Source: JADGHX01 sp037200125 (lineage in GTDB: Bacteria > Pseudomonadota > Gammaproteobacteria > Steroidobacterales > Steroidobacteraceae). Taken from it: 64,000 nt of DNA. The notes under the pieces were generated by a model. The model saw only the letters and a program-made list of their open reading frames with translations, searched no databases and was not told the origin of the DNA. The number at the start of each line of letters is the position of its first letter. The stretch's first letter is position 1. Both the position numbers and the translations under genes were made by a program. Of this stretch, positions 37,615 through 46,378 are shown in pieces. The stretch spans positions 744,001-808,000 of the forward strand of contig JBBCGS010000003.1 of assembly GCA_037200125.1 (NCBI GenBank). The letters run 5' to 3'.

Positions 37615-38967
37615 TTAACCATTACCGCCCCTACCCGCCCCAAGCAGATTCGCCTTCTTCAACAGGCTGGGGTACTGGTGCGACATCTGATGCGCCCGGA
37701 GCTGCGCCATGAAGTCCATCACCACGACTACAACGATGAGCAGGGAGGTGCCGCCAAACTGGAACGGCACGCCCCGGGATGCAATGAGCCACTCCGGCAG
37801 CAGGCAGACCGAGGCCACGTAGAGCGCGCCCCACAACGTCAGGCGCGTGAGCACCTTGTCGATGTATTCGGCGGTCTGCTGGCCGGGACGCAGGCCCGGA
37901 ATGAAGGCATTCGACTTCTTCAGGTTGTCGGCCGTATCCCGCGCGTTGAACACGAGGGCCGTATAGAAGAAGCAGAAGAACAGAATGAGGATAGCGTAAA
38001 TCACCAGGTGCAGTGGCTGGCCGTAACCCAGCGACGTGGCCAGGCTCTGCAGGAAGCGCCCGAAGCCCTCCTGGTTGTTCTGCCCGAAGAAGCCCGCGAT
38101 GGTCGCCGGGAAGAGCAGCAGGCTCGAGGCGAAGATCGGCGGGATCACGCCCGACATGTTGAGCTTGAACGGGATGTGGCTGGTCTGGCCCGCGTACATG
38201 CGGCGGCCGACCTGGCGCTTCGCGTAGTTCACGGCGATGCGACGCTGGGCGCGCTCCACGAACACCACGAACGCGGTGACCGCCAGCACGATCACGATCA
38301 GGAACAGCGCGAACGGCGGCGACATTTCGCCGGTGCTCACCATGTTCAGGGTGTTGCCGAAGGCGCCCGGCAGGCCCGCGACGATGCCGGCCAGGATGAT
38401 CATGGAGATACCGTTGCCGATACCCCGCTCCGTGATCTGCTCGCCGAGCCACATCAGGAACAACGTCCCGGTGGTCATGGTGATGGTGGCCGTGAAGAGC
38501 CACGTGAAACCGGTGGTGAGGGTGAGCCCGTTGTTCTGCAGGGCAATCGCCGCCGCGAACGATTGGAACGCACCGAGCGCCACGGTGAGATAACGCGTGT
38601 ATTCGGTGAGCTTGCGACGACCCGACTCGCCTTCCTTCCGCAGCTCCATGAACTGCGGAATGATCATTCCCATCATCTGGATGATGATCGAGGCCGAGAT
38701 ATAGGGCATCACGCCCATGGCGAATATCGACAGGCGGGACAGGGCCCCGCCTGTAAACATGTTCACCACGCCGAAGATCGTGTTCGACTGGTCCTGGAAG
38801 AAACTGGCGACGCGGGCGGGGTTGATGCCCGGCACCGGGATAAAGGTGCCGATGCGATAGACCACCAGCGCGCCGATCAGGAAAAACAGGCGCGAGCGGA
38901 TCTCCCCGAAACGGGCCGAATCGCCGAGGCCGGCGACAGGACTGCTGGATGATGGAGAGGTTGCCAC
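37615..38967 (-). CDS. secY: Preprotein translocase subunit SecY
   Basis: Pore of the Sec translocon in the inner membrane. About ten membrane segments are visible, beginning SRLFFLIGALVVYRIGTFIP with the plug region just after it, and GMIIPQFMELRKEGESGRRK, FIPGLRPGQQTAEYID and a C-terminal TSLLIVVVVVMDFMAQLRAH. It has 450 residues against 443 in E. coli. It lies 25 bases after rplO in the spc cluster and 81 bases before rpmJ. Confidence 0.98.
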   Translation of the reverse strand: MATSPSSSSPVAGLGDSARFGEIRSRLFFLIGALVVYRIGTFIPVPGINPARVASFFQDQSNTIFGVVNMFTGGALSRLSIFAMGVMPYISASIIIQMMGMIIPQFMELRKEGESGRRKLTEYTRYLTVALGAFQSFAAAIALQNNGLTLTTGFTWLFTATITMTTGTLFLMWLGEQITERGIGNGISMIILAGIVAGLPGAFGNTLNMVSTGEMSPPFALFLIVIVLAVTAFVVFVERAQRRIAVNYAKRQVGRRMYAGQTSHIPFKLNMSGVIPPIFASSLLLFPATIAGFFGQNNQEGFGRFLQSLATSLGYGQPLHLVIYAILILFFCFFYTALVFNARDTADNLKKSNAFIPGLRPGQQTAEYIDKVLTRLTLWGALYVASVCLLPEWLIASRGVPFQFGGTSLLIVVVVVMDFMAQLRAHQMSHQYPSLLKKANLLGAGRGGNG

Positions 38968-38992
38968 TTTTGCCTGTTAGCTCTTGCGAGCC

Positions 38993-39433
38993 TTATTCCT
39001 GAAAAGAGCCGCCAGCGGCTTCGATAGCAGCGCGCGCGCCCTTCGTAGCGGCGATGCCCTTGAGCGTGACGGCTTTCGTTACTTCACCGGACAGCACGAC
39101 CTTCGCGCTTTCCGTAAACACCGGCACCACGCCGGCCTTCTTCAACGCGTCGAGGTCGATCACCGCGGCCTCAACCTTTGCGAGCTCCGACAGACGCACT
39201 TCCGCGCGCGTCCGCTTGATCTTCGAGCGGAAACCCACCTTCGGCAGGCGACGCTGCAGCGGCATCTGGCCGCCCTCGAAGCCAACCTTGTGGTAGCCGC
39301 CCTTGCGAGCGCGCTGGCCCTTGACGCCGCGGCCGCAGGTCTTGCCCTGGCCGGCGGAGGCGCCGCGACCCACGCGCAGCCGCGCCTTGCGCGAGCCCGG
39401 GGCCGGCTTGAGTGTGTTCAGTTCCATGGTCAT
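38993..39433 (-). CDS. rplO: 50S ribosomal protein L15
   Basis: Large-subunit assembly protein. Visible hallmarks are MELNTLKPAPGSRKARLRVG, the glycine-rich GRGASAGQGKTCGRGVKGQ and GGQMPLQRRLPKVGF. It has 146 residues, the typical length. A two-residue N-terminal addition precedes MELN. The ATG overlaps the rpmD stop by 4 bases. Confidence 0.97.
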   Translation of the reverse strand: MTMELNTLKPAPGSRKARLRVGRGASAGQGKTCGRGVKGQRARKGGYHKVGFEGGQMPLQRRLPKVGFRSKIKRTRAEVRLSELAKVEAAVIDLDALKKAGVVPVFTESAKVVLSGEVTKAVTLKGIAATKGARAAIEAAGGSFQE

Positions 39434-39612
39434 GCCTTCTCCACCTTCAAGAGGTGGCTCGCGGTATTGATCATCCCCCGGTTCTCGGGAGTGTCGTTCA
39501 CCGTGATCGTCTGCTGCGGCCGGCGCAGGCCGAGGCCGCGCACGGAGGCCGAGATGTTCTTCAACTGCCCGGCCAGGCTCTTCAGGAGCGTTACTTTCAC
39601 TTGAGCGGCCAT
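39430..39612 (-). CDS. rpmD: 50S ribosomal protein L30
   Basis: A 60-residue large-subunit protein starting MAAQVKVTLLKSLAGQLKN with GLGLRRPQQTITVNDTPENR in the middle, the usual L30 pattern. It lies 4 bases after rpsE and overlaps rplO by 4 bases. A longer open frame upstream is an artefact of another frame over rpsE. Confidence 0.96.
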   Translation of the reverse strand: MAAQVKVTLLKSLAGQLKNISASVRGLGLRRPQQTITVNDTPENRGMINTASHLLKVEKA

Positions 39613-39616
39613 GGCC

Positions 39617-40123
39617 TTACCCCGTGATCTCTTCGAGCGTCTTGCCGCGCTTCGCCGCGATCTCATCCGGCGAGCGTATGGCCGACAGCGCACCGATGGT
39701 GGCGCGCACGACGTTGATCGGGTTGCGCGAGCCGTAGCTCTTCGCGAGCACGTTGCGCACGCCGGCGCACTCGAGCACCGCACGCATGCCGCCGCCGGCG
39801 ATGACGCCCGTACCTTCGGAAGCAGGCTGCATCAGAACGCGAGTCGCGCCGTGCGTGCCCTTGATGGCGTAATGGAGCGTGTCGTTCTTCAGGCTCACGT
39901 TGATCATCTGCTTGCGCGCCTGGGCCATCGCCTTGCTGATGGCAACCGGCACTTCGCGCGCCTTGCCGAAGCCGTAGCCGACGCGACCCGCACCGTCACC
40001 CACCACCGTGAGTGCGGTGAAGCCGAACTGGCGACCACCCTTGACGACCTTCGCCGTGCGATTGACCGCGACGAGTTTCTCGGTGAACTCGTCGGCGCTC
40101 TGCGGCTTGTCGATTCGTGCCAT
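39617..40123 (-). CDS. rpsE: 30S ribosomal protein S5
   Basis: Accuracy-related small-subunit protein. The double-stranded RNA-binding fold is seen in LVAVNRTAKVVKGGRQFGFT and VGYGFGKAREVPVAISKAM, followed by the C-terminal GVRNVLAKSYGSRNPINVVR. It has 168 residues. It lies 15 bases after rplR. Confidence 0.97.
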   Translation of the reverse strand: MARIDKPQSADEFTEKLVAVNRTAKVVKGGRQFGFTALTVVGDGAGRVGYGFGKAREVPVAISKAMAQARKQMINVSLKNDTLHYAIKGTHGATRVLMQPASEGTGVIAGGGMRAVLECAGVRNVLAKSYGSRNPINVVRATIGALSAIRSPDEIAAKRGKTLEEITG

Positions 40124-40138
40124 ATGTAGGAACTCTCT

Positions 40139-40498
40139 TTAAAACTCGAGCCCGGACTCACGCGCGGCGTCAGCAAGCGCCTTCACGCGTCCGTGATAGC
40201 GGAAGCCCGAACGGTCGAACGCCACCTTCGTGACGCCTGCGGCCTTGGCCTTCTCCGCGATGGCGCGGCCGACAGCCTTGGCGGCGTCGACGTTGCCGGT
40301 GTACTTCAGGTCGGTCTTCACCGTCGCCTGCACGGTCGACGCGGCGGCGAGCACTTTCGAGCCCTGCGCGTCGGTCACCTGCGCATAGATATGGCGCGGC
40401 GTCTTGTGAATGCTCAGGCGCGCGACCCCGAGATGGCGGATCTGTGCGCGGGTCTTCACTGCGCGGCGCAAGCGCCGCTGTTTCTTGCGAATCTGCAT
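40139..40498 (-). CDS. rplR: 50S ribosomal protein L18
   Basis: 5S rRNA-binding protein. The features RLSIHKTPRHIYAQVTDAQG and the C-terminal AFDRSGFRYHGRVKALADAA match the family. It has 119 residues. A 101-base gap separates it from rplF, the largest inside the spc cluster apart from rpmJ-rpsM; the gap is GC-rich with a short GCGCAAAGCGC inverted repeat and no gene. Confidence 0.97.
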   Translation of the reverse strand: MQIRKKQRRLRRAVKTRAQIRHLGVARLSIHKTPRHIYAQVTDAQGSKVLAAASTVQATVKTDLKYTGNVDAAKAVGRAIAEKAKAAGVTKVAFDRSGFRYHGRVKALADAARESGLEF

Positions 40499-40599
40499 GG
40501 CGTATTCCTAGGGCTTCGCCCAACTGTCAAACCCGGATCGCGCAAAGCGCGACCGGGGGGACATAGCGGCGCTGCGCGCCGGAAGGGTATGAAGCGGAA

Positions 40600-41127
40600 T
40601 CATTTCTTCTTGCCTTCCTTCAGTTCGATCTTCTCGCCGACGTAGCGCACACCCTTGCCCTTGTAAGGCTCCGGCGGACGCACATCGCGGATCTCGGCGG
40701 CCACCTGGCCGACCTTCTGCCGATCGATGCCCCGGATGACGATTTCCGTCTGGGTCGGGGTCTCGATCGTGATGCCTTCCGGCATGTTGAAGTTCACCGG
40801 GTGCGAGAAGCCGAGGGTCAGGTTCAGCACCTTGCCCTGCACGGCGGCGCGAAAGCCGACGCCCTGGAGCTCGAGCTTCTTCTCGTAACCCTTGGTGACC
40901 CCGACGATCATGTTCGCGATGTGCGCGCGGGTGGCACCCGCCTGCGGACGCGATTCCTCGCCGGCGTACTTCACCGACAGCGACTTGTCTTTCTGCTCGA
41001 TCGACACACCAGCACCCAGCGGCACGGACAGAGTGCCCTTGGCACCCTTCACCGTGACCGACTCGTTCGCGACGGTGGCCGTCACGCCCTGCGGAAGGTC
41101 GATGATCTTGTTGGCTACGCGAGACAT
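40600..41127 (-). CDS. rplF: 50S ribosomal protein L6
   Basis: Binds near the sarcin-ricin loop and the factor-binding site. The start MSRVANKIIDLPQGVTATVA and the signature RPPEPYKGKGVRYVGEKIEL are clear. It has 175 residues against 177 in E. coli. It lies 33 bases after rpsH. Confidence 0.97.
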   Translation of the reverse strand: MSRVANKIIDLPQGVTATVANESVTVKGAKGTLSVPLGAGVSIEQKDKSLSVKYAGEESRPQAGATRAHIANMIVGVTKGYEKKLELQGVGFRAAVQGKVLNLTLGFSHPVNFNMPEGITIETPTQTEIVIRGIDRQKVGQVAAEIRDVRPPEPYKGKGVRYVGEKIELKEGKKK

Positions 41128-41160
41128 GTCAATTACCTGTCAACTTTGGCCTGTCATTCA

Positions 41161-41556
41161 TCAGGCGACGATGCAGAGCACTTCGCCGCCCTGGCCGATG
41201 GAACGAGCCTGCTTGTCGGTCATCACGCCCTTGGGGGTCGAGACGATGACAGTGCCCATGCCGCCAAGCACCTTCGGCAATTCGTCCTTGCCACGATAGA
41301 TGCGCAGGCCCGGTCGGGAGACGCGCTCGAGGCGGTCGATCACCGGCCTGCCTTCGTAGTACTTGAGGCCAACGGTCAGCGTGGCCTTGCCGCCCTCGTT
41401 ATCGAGGCGGAAGTCTTCCACGTAACCCTCGTCCTTCAGCACGCGCACGATGGCGGTCTTCACTTTCGATGAAGCCATGCTCACTTCCGTCTTGCGAGCG
41501 GTCTGCGCGTTGCGGATGCGGGTGAGGAGGTCTGCAATAGGATCGGTCATGCTCAT
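41161..41556 (-). CDS. rpsH: 30S ribosomal protein S8
   Basis: Binds helix 21 of 16S rRNA and in E. coli represses the spc operon. The start MSMTDPIADLLTRIRNAQ and the C-terminal GGMGTVIVSTPKGVMTDKQA with a final GGEVLCIVA are typical. It has 131 residues. GAGGA about 7 bases before the first ATG favours it over the ATG two codons later. Confidence 0.97.
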   Translation of the reverse strand: MSMTDPIADLLTRIRNAQTARKTEVSMASSKVKTAIVRVLKDEGYVEDFRLDNEGGKATLTVGLKYYEGRPVIDRLERVSRPGLRIYRGKDELPKVLGGMGTVIVSTPKGVMTDKQARSIGQGGEVLCIVA

Positions 41557-41566
41557 GGCGCGTTCC

Positions 41567-41872
41567 TCACCAGCTCGCCTTGGACACGCCCGGGATCTCG
41601 CCGCGGTTCACAACCTCGCGGATCTTCACGCGCGACAGACCGAATTTGCGGTACACGCCACGGGAACGACCCGTGATCGCGCAGCGATTGCGGTGACGCG
41701 AGGCGCTCGCATCGCGCGGCTGCTGCTGCAGCTTCGTCTGCGCGGCGACACGCTGTTCCGGTGAGCTGCGCGGGCTGCGGATGATTTCCTTCAGCTGCGC
41801 ACGCTTCACCGCGTACTTTTTCACGATCCCCGCGCGACGCTTCTCGCGCTCGACCATGCTCGTCTTGGCCAT
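41567..41872 (-). CDS. rpsN: 30S ribosomal protein S14 (zinc-independent form)
   Basis: Small-subunit head protein. It has 101 residues, the long form without the CxxC pairs, so it needs no zinc. Signature RCAITGRSRGVYRKFGLSRV and C-terminal GEIPGVSKASW are present. It is placed between rplE (33 bases) and rpsH (10 bases). Confidence 0.97.
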   Translation of the reverse strand: MAKTSMVEREKRRAGIVKKYAVKRAQLKEIIRSPRSSPEQRVAAQTKLQQQPRDASASRHRNRCAITGRSRGVYRKFGLSRVKIREVVNRGEIPGVSKASW

Positions 41873-41905
41873 ACGGTCTGTATTTCCTGCTGTACTTCCG
41901 GAAAC

Positions 41906-42448
41906 TTATTTCCGGAACGGGAAGTTGAAAGCTTCGAGCAACGCGCGCCCCTGCTTGTTGTCGCTCGCCGTCGTCGTGATGGTGATGTCCATGCCCCGGA
42001 TCGTGTCGATCTGGTCGTACTGGATCTCGGGGAAAATGATCTGTTCCTTCACACCGAGGCTGTAGTTGCCACGGCCGTCGAACGAACGGGGCGACACACC
42101 ACGGAAGTCGCGGATGCGGGGCATCGCGATGCTGATCAGGCGATCCAGGAACTCGTACATCCGGTCGCCGCGCAACGTCACCATGCAGCCCACGGCAAGA
42201 CCCTGGCGCAGCTTGAACGCCGCGATCGCCTTGCGGGACTTGGTGACCAGCGGCTTCTGGCCGGTGATCTTGGTGAGGTCGGCCACCGCCGCATCCATCA
42301 CCTTGCGGTCCGCGACGGCTTCACCGACGCCCATGTTCACCGTGATCTTTACGATCTTCGGCACCTGCATCACGTTCGCGACGCCCAAGTCGGCCTTGAG
42401 CTTCGGCACGATCGTGTTGCGGTATGTCTCAGCTAGTCTGGCTGCCAT
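41906..42448 (-). CDS. rplE: 50S ribosomal protein L5
   Basis: 5S rRNA-binding protein of the central protuberance. Hallmarks are VPKIVKITVNMGVGEAVAD, GQKPLVTKSRKAIAAFKLR and GRGNYSLGVKEQIIFPEI, with the C-terminal GRALLEAFNFPFRK. It has 180 residues, matching the family. It lies 25 bases after rplX. Confidence 0.98.
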   Translation of the reverse strand: MAARLAETYRNTIVPKLKADLGVANVMQVPKIVKITVNMGVGEAVADRKVMDAAVADLTKITGQKPLVTKSRKAIAAFKLRQGLAVGCMVTLRGDRMYEFLDRLISIAMPRIRDFRGVSPRSFDGRGNYSLGVKEQIIFPEIQYDQIDTIRGMDITITTTASDNKQGRALLEAFNFPFRK

Positions 42449-42473
42449 GACTTTGTATCTCTAAGGGACGCGC

Positions 42474-42791
42474 TTACGCGTCCAGCATCTCGCCGTTCGA
42501 CTTGAAGAAGCGGACCTTCTTCCCGTCGGTAAGCGTCTTGTAACCAATGCGGTCGGCTCTCTTGGCGCCCGCGTTCCAGATCGCGACCTTCGAAGTCGCG
42601 AGCGGCATTTCCTTCTCGATGATGCCGCCCGGCTGGTTGGCCTGCTGGTTCGGCTTCTGGTGCTTCTTCTGCTTGTTGACGTTCTCCACGAGCACGTGGC
42701 CCGTCGCCAGAACTTTAAGCACCTGACCCTGCCGGCCCTTGTCGCGGCCGGAGAGCACGACCACCTGGTCGCCTTTGCGAATCTTGCTCAC
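42474..42791 (-). CDS. rplX: 50S ribosomal protein L24
   Basis: Early 50S assembly initiator with a KOW motif (IRKGDQVVVLSGRDKGRQGQ) at the N-terminus and VENVNKQKKHQKPNQQ after it. It has 105 residues. It overlaps the rplN stop by 4 bases. Confidence 0.97.
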   Translation of the reverse strand: MSKIRKGDQVVVLSGRDKGRQGQVLKVLATGHVLVENVNKQKKHQKPNQQANQPGGIIEKEMPLATSKVAIWNAGAKRADRIGYKTLTDGKKVRFFKSNGEMLDA

Positions 42792-43156
42792 AGGACCTCC
42801 GGGGCCAGCGAGATGATCTTCATGAACGCCGACGTGCGCAGCTCGCGCGTGACGGGCCCGAAGATACGAGTGCCGATCGGCTCGAGCTTGTTCGTCAGCA
42901 ACACCGCGGCGTTGCCGTCGAAGCGGATGAGCGAACCGTCCTGGCGACGAACACCACGGCGCGTGCGAACGACGACGGCGTCATACACCTCGCCCTTCTT
43001 CACCTTGCCGCGCGGGATGGCGTCCTTGACGCTCACCTTGATGACGTCGCCGACCTGCGCGTAGCGCCGGCGGGTGCCGCCCAGCACCTTGATGCACATC
43101 AGGGTGCGTGCGCCGCTGTTGTCGGCTGCGTTGAGCAGAGTTTGCAACTGAATCAT
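42788..43156 (-). CDS. rplN: 50S ribosomal protein L14
   Basis: Subunit-interface protein and the docking site of RsfS, whose gene is also in this window. The start MIQLQTLLNAADNSGARTLM and VRTRRGVRRQDGSLIRFDGN are diagnostic. It has 122 residues, exactly as in E. coli. It opens the spc portion, 16 bases after rpsQ, with no clear promoter or terminator at the S10-spc boundary. Confidence 0.98.
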   Translation of the reverse strand: MIQLQTLLNAADNSGARTLMCIKVLGGTRRRYAQVGDVIKVSVKDAIPRGKVKKGEVYDAVVVRTRRGVRRQDGSLIRFDGNAAVLLTNKLEPIGTRIFGPVTRELRTSAFMKIISLAPEVL

Positions 43157-43172
43157 GGGTGCCCTCTCCCGC

Positions 43173-43463
43173 TCAGGCGCTCGCGCGCCCGATCACTTTG
43201 ACCAGCTTCCACGACTTGCGCCGGGAGAGCGGGCGGCACGGCGTGATCTGCACCGTGTCCCCTTCCTTCGACTCACCGTTCTCGTCATGCGCGAGAAGCT
43301 TGGTGGTGCGACGGATGAACTTGCCGTACATCTCGTGGCGGACGAGCCGCTCGATTTCGACGGCGATCGTCTTCTGCATTTTCGTGCTGACCACGCGGCC
43401 CGTGAGGGTGCGTGACCCGACGGCTTCCACTTTCGATTCTGTCTTCGTCTGTTCGGCGCTCAT
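43173..43463 (-). CDS. rpsQ: 30S ribosomal protein S17
   Basis: Primary 16S rRNA binder at the 5' domain. Core features are RTLTGRVVSTKMQKTIAVE and EGDTVQITPCRPLSRRKSWK. It has 96 residues with a short N-terminal extension. It overlaps the rpmC stop by one base. Confidence 0.97.
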   Translation of the reverse strand: MSAEQTKTESKVEAVGSRTLTGRVVSTKMQKTIAVEIERLVRHEMYGKFIRRTTKLLAHDENGESKEGDTVQITPCRPLSRRKSWKLVKVIGRASA

Positions 43464-43735
43464 TACTTGCTCACTCCGGCGCTCTTCAGCTGCGCCTCGC
43501 GCGCGATGGTCTTCAACCGCGCAATGCCCTTGCGAACCTTGCCGAACTGGTCGGGCTTCACGGCCTGGCCGGTCGCGCGCTGCAGGCGCAGGGCGAACTG
43601 CTCCTTGCGCAGCTTCAGCAGCTCGTCGTGCAGCTCCGCGGCGCTCTTGGCGCGCAGCTTCGCGGCGAGCTCATTGCCCGCACCCTTCGATGCCTCGGCC
43701 GGGGCGGCCTTCGCCGCCTTCTTCTTCGCAGCCAT
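43463..43735 (-). CDS. rpmC: 50S ribosomal protein L29 with N-terminal Ala/Lys extension
   Basis: Tunnel-exit protein near the docking site of trigger factor and SRP. The L29 core (SAAELHDELLKLRKEQFALR, QFGKVRKGIARLKTI) covers residues about 30-84. The first 25 residues are an Ala/Lys-rich addition (MAAKKKAAKAAPAEASK), making 90 residues instead of about 63. An internal start cannot be excluded, but the ATG overlaps the rplP stop by one base, which favours the long form. Confidence 0.95.
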   Translation of the reverse strand: MAAKKKAAKAAPAEASKGAGNELAAKLRAKSAAELHDELLKLRKEQFALRLQRATGQAVKPDQFGKVRKGIARLKTIAREAQLKSAGVSK

Positions 43736-44148
43736 CAGCGCACCTGCCTCTTCACGAACATGGTGGACACGGAGAGCTTGGAGCCGGCGAGACGGAACGC
43801 TTCGCGCGCCGTCGCCTCATCCACGCCTTCCATCTCGAACAGCACCTTGCCGGGCAGCACCTTCGCGACCCAGTACTCGACGTTGCCCTTGCCCGAGCCC
43901 ATGCGGACTTCGAGAGGCTTCTTCGAGATCGGCACGTCCGGGAACACGCGGATCCAGATCTGACCACCGCGCTTCACGGCGCGCGCCATGGCGCGACGGG
44001 CGGCTTCGATCTCGCGCGCCGTCATGCGGGCGCGGCTCGTGGCCTTCAATCCGAACTCGCCGAAAGCGACGTGGCTGCCGCGCTGGGCGAACCCGCTATT
44101 ACGGCCTTTGAACTGCTTGCGATATTTAGTGCGCTTGGGCTGCAACAT
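43735..44148 (-). CDS. rplP: 50S ribosomal protein L16
   Basis: Late assembly protein at the A-site tRNA elbow. The start MLQPKRTKYRKQFKGRNSGF and the GGQIWIRVFPDVPISKKPLE and MGSGKGNVEYWVAKV segments are clear. It has 137 residues. It lies 10 bases after rpsC and overlaps rpmC by one base. Confidence 0.98.
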   Translation of the reverse strand: MLQPKRTKYRKQFKGRNSGFAQRGSHVAFGEFGLKATSRARMTAREIEAARRAMARAVKRGGQIWIRVFPDVPISKKPLEVRMGSGKGNVEYWVAKVLPGKVLFEMEGVDEATAREAFRLAGSKLSVSTMFVKRQVR

Positions 44149-44158
44149 GAATCGTTAC

Positions 44159-44884
44159 TCAGGCCGTGGCTTCGGCGGCAGGTGCGGCCGCCGGCGGCGC
44201 GCCCTCACCCGTCTCGCCCGTGGCGACCGGCTGGTCGACCGCCGGCTTGTCGAACACTTCACCCTTGAAGATCCACACCTTGACGCCGATGACGCCGTAG
44301 GTGGTGCGGGCTTCAGAGAGGCCGTAGTCGATGTCCGCACGGAACGTGTGCAGCGGAACGCGACCCTCGCGGGACCATTCCGTGCGCGCGATTTCCGAAC
44401 CGTTGAGACGGCCCGACACGCGCACCTTCACGCCCAGGGCGCCGCTGCGCATCGTGCTCATCACCGCGCGCTTCATCGCGCGGCGGAACATCACGCGCTT
44501 CTCGATCTGCTGCGCGATGCTGTCGGCCACGAGCTTCGAATCGAGCTCGGGCTTCCTGATCTCGCTGATGTTGAGGCGCACGTCGTTGACCGTCATGCCG
44601 AGCAGCTTCGCCGTCTCCTGGCGCAGCTTCTCGATGTCCTCACCCTTCTTGCCGATGACGATACCGGGGCGCGCGGTCTGGATGGTGATGTTCACCTTCT
44701 TCGCGGCACGCTCGATCGCCACACGGCTCACCGACGCATCCTTCAGGCGCGTGGTGAGGAACTGACGCACACGGAAATCCGTGTACACGTTCGTGGGGAA
44801 CTGCTTCTTGCTGGCATACCACTTCGACATCCAATCACGGGTGATGCCAAGGCGAATGCCATACGGATTAACTTTCTGACCCAT
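44159..44884 (-). CDS. rpsC: 30S ribosomal protein S3
   Basis: Forms the mRNA entry channel. Key features are MGQKVNPYGIRLGITRDWMS, the KH motif RPGIVIGKKGEDIEKLR and IDYGLSEARTTYGVIGVKVW. It has 241 residues, slightly longer than E. coli's 233, with an Ala/Pro-rich tail. It lies 3 bases after rplV. Confidence 0.98.
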   Translation of the reverse strand: MGQKVNPYGIRLGITRDWMSKWYASKKQFPTNVYTDFRVRQFLTTRLKDASVSRVAIERAAKKVNITIQTARPGIVIGKKGEDIEKLRQETAKLLGMTVNDVRLNISEIRKPELDSKLVADSIAQQIEKRVMFRRAMKRAVMSTMRSGALGVKVRVSGRLNGSEIARTEWSREGRVPLHTFRADIDYGLSEARTTYGVIGVKVWIFKGEVFDKPAVDQPVATGETGEGAPPAAAPAAEATA

Positions 44885-44887
44885 GCG

Positions 44888-45232
44888 TCAATCCTTCTTG
44901 CCGTCGCTCACGGCGACGGTGATGTGACTGCTGCGCTTCACGATACGCGTGCCGCGGCCCTTGGCGCGGGCGGCAAAGCGCTTCAACTGCGGCGCCTCGT
45001 CCACGAAAATCTGTGAAACCTTGAGATCGTCGACATCGAGGCCGGCGTTCTCACGCGCGTTCTCGACGGCCGACCAGAGCACTTTGTAGACGAGCTTCGC
45101 GCCCTTCTTCGGCATGAACTTGAGCGTCGACAAGGCGCGGCCAGCTTCGGCGCCACGCACCGTGTCGGCGACGAGCCGGCACTTCTGCGGCGAGATGCGC
45201 GCGTAACGCAATTTTGCGGTGACTTCTGCCAT
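44888..45232 (-). CDS. rplV: 50S ribosomal protein L22
   Basis: Lines the peptide exit tunnel. The start KLRYARISPQKCRLVADTVR and the tunnel-loop region FAARAKGRGTRIVKRSSHIT are typical. It has 114 residues. No deletion is seen in the loop associated with macrolide resistance. It lies 7 bases after rpsS. Confidence 0.97.
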   Translation of the reverse strand: MAEVTAKLRYARISPQKCRLVADTVRGAEAGRALSTLKFMPKKGAKLVYKVLWSAVENARENAGLDVDDLKVSQIFVDEAPQLKRFAARAKGRGTRIVKRSSHITVAVSDGKKD

Positions 45233-45239
45233 AAAGCCC

Positions 45240-45521
45240 TCAGTTCGACGACTCGACCTTGCGGTCGCCGGAGTGCGTCTTGAACGTGCGCGTCGGCGCG
45301 AACTCGCCGAGCTTGTGCCCCACCATGTTTTCGCTGATCAGCACCGGAATGTGCTGGCGACCGTTGTGGACGGCGATCGTGAGACCCACCATTTCGGGCA
45401 CCACCATCGAGCGGCGCGACCAGGTCTTGATGGGCTTGCGGTCGTTCTTCGCTGAAGCAACCTGCACTTTCTTCGAGAGATGCAGATCGACGAACGGGCC
45501 CTTCTTGAGTGAACGCGGCAT
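45240..45521 (-). CDS. rpsS: 30S ribosomal protein S19
   Basis: Small-subunit head protein bound with S13. The start MPRSLKKGPFVDLHLSKKVQ and RSMVVPEMVGLTIAVHNGRQ and HKLGEFAPTRTFKTHSGDRK are diagnostic. The ATG at 45521 overlaps the rplB stop by one base (TAATG), giving 93 residues. A longer in-frame opening upstream only reads over rplB. Confidence 0.97.
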   Translation of the reverse strand: MPRSLKKGPFVDLHLSKKVQVASAKNDRKPIKTWSRRSMVVPEMVGLTIAVHNGRQHIPVLISENMVGHKLGEFAPTRTFKTHSGDRKVESSN

Positions 45522-46357
45522 TAACGCACCTTGTTCTTGCGGCGCTGGACGATCATGTTGTCCGTGCGCTTGTTGTGACGGGTCTTCAGACCCTTCGTGT
45601 TCCAGCCCCACGGGGACACCGGGTGCGGGTTACCCTGGCCGGACTTGCCTTCACCACCACCGTGCGGGTGGTCGACCGGGTTCATCGCGAGACCGCGCAC
45701 CGTCGGGCGCACGCCGCGCCAGCGCTTCGCGCCGGCCTTGCCGTAGCTGCGCAGGTTGTGCTCGTCGTTGCTCACTTCGCCGAGAGTGGCGCGGCAATCG
45801 ATGTGCACTTTGCGCGTTTCGCCCGACTTCAGGCGCAGGTAGGCATAGATGCCTTCGCGCGCCGTGTACGAAACGGAGCTGCCGGCGCTGCGAGCGAGCT
45901 GGCCACCCTTGCCCGGCTTCAATTCCACGTTGTAGACGATCGAGCCGACCGGCACATGACGCAGTGTCATGGCGTTACCGACCTTGATCGGCGCATCCGA
46001 ACCCGAGCGGATGTCATCGCCCGGCTTCATGCCCTTGGCGGCGATGATGTAGCGACGCTCGCCATCGGAGTACTTGATCAGCGCGATGTGACCGGTACGG
46101 TTCGGGTCGTACTCCACGCGCTCGACGACGCCGGCGATGCCGTCCTTGTCGCGCTTGAAGTCGATGAAACGATATTTCTGGCGCGAGCCACCGCCGACGT
46201 GACGCGTGGTGATGCGGCCGAAGCTGTTGCGCGCGCCGGTCTTGTTCTGATGCCCGGTCAGCGGCGCATACGGGTCGCCCTTGTACAGGTGCGACCGGTC
46301 GACTTTGATCACCGTGCGCGTGCCCGGTGACGTGGGCTTCATTTTGATGAGGGCCAT
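45521..46357 (-). CDS. rplB: 50S ribosomal protein L2
   Basis: Core protein near the peptidyl transferase centre. Hallmarks are MALIKMKPTSPGTRTVIKVD and the C-terminal MNPVDHPHGGGEGKSGQG with the conserved histidine region. It has 278 residues (273 in E. coli). It lies 21 bases after rplW. Confidence 0.98.
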   Translation of the reverse strand: MALIKMKPTSPGTRTVIKVDRSHLYKGDPYAPLTGHQNKTGARNSFGRITTRHVGGGSRQKYRFIDFKRDKDGIAGVVERVEYDPNRTGHIALIKYSDGERRYIIAAKGMKPGDDIRSGSDAPIKVGNAMTLRHVPVGSIVYNVELKPGKGGQLARSAGSSVSYTAREGIYAYLRLKSGETRKVHIDCRATLGEVSNDEHNLRSYGKAGAKRWRGVRPTVRGLAMNPVDHPHGGGEGKSGQGNPHPVSPWGWNTKGLKTRHNKRTDNMIVQRRKNKVR

Positions 46358-46378
46358 GGTGGTTCTCTCAACGAGGCC

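Noticed and set aside
37390..38952. Plus-strand open frame of about 520 codons opposite secY
   Set aside because: Mirror of secY with His/Asp/Arg-rich composition and no recognisable domain.
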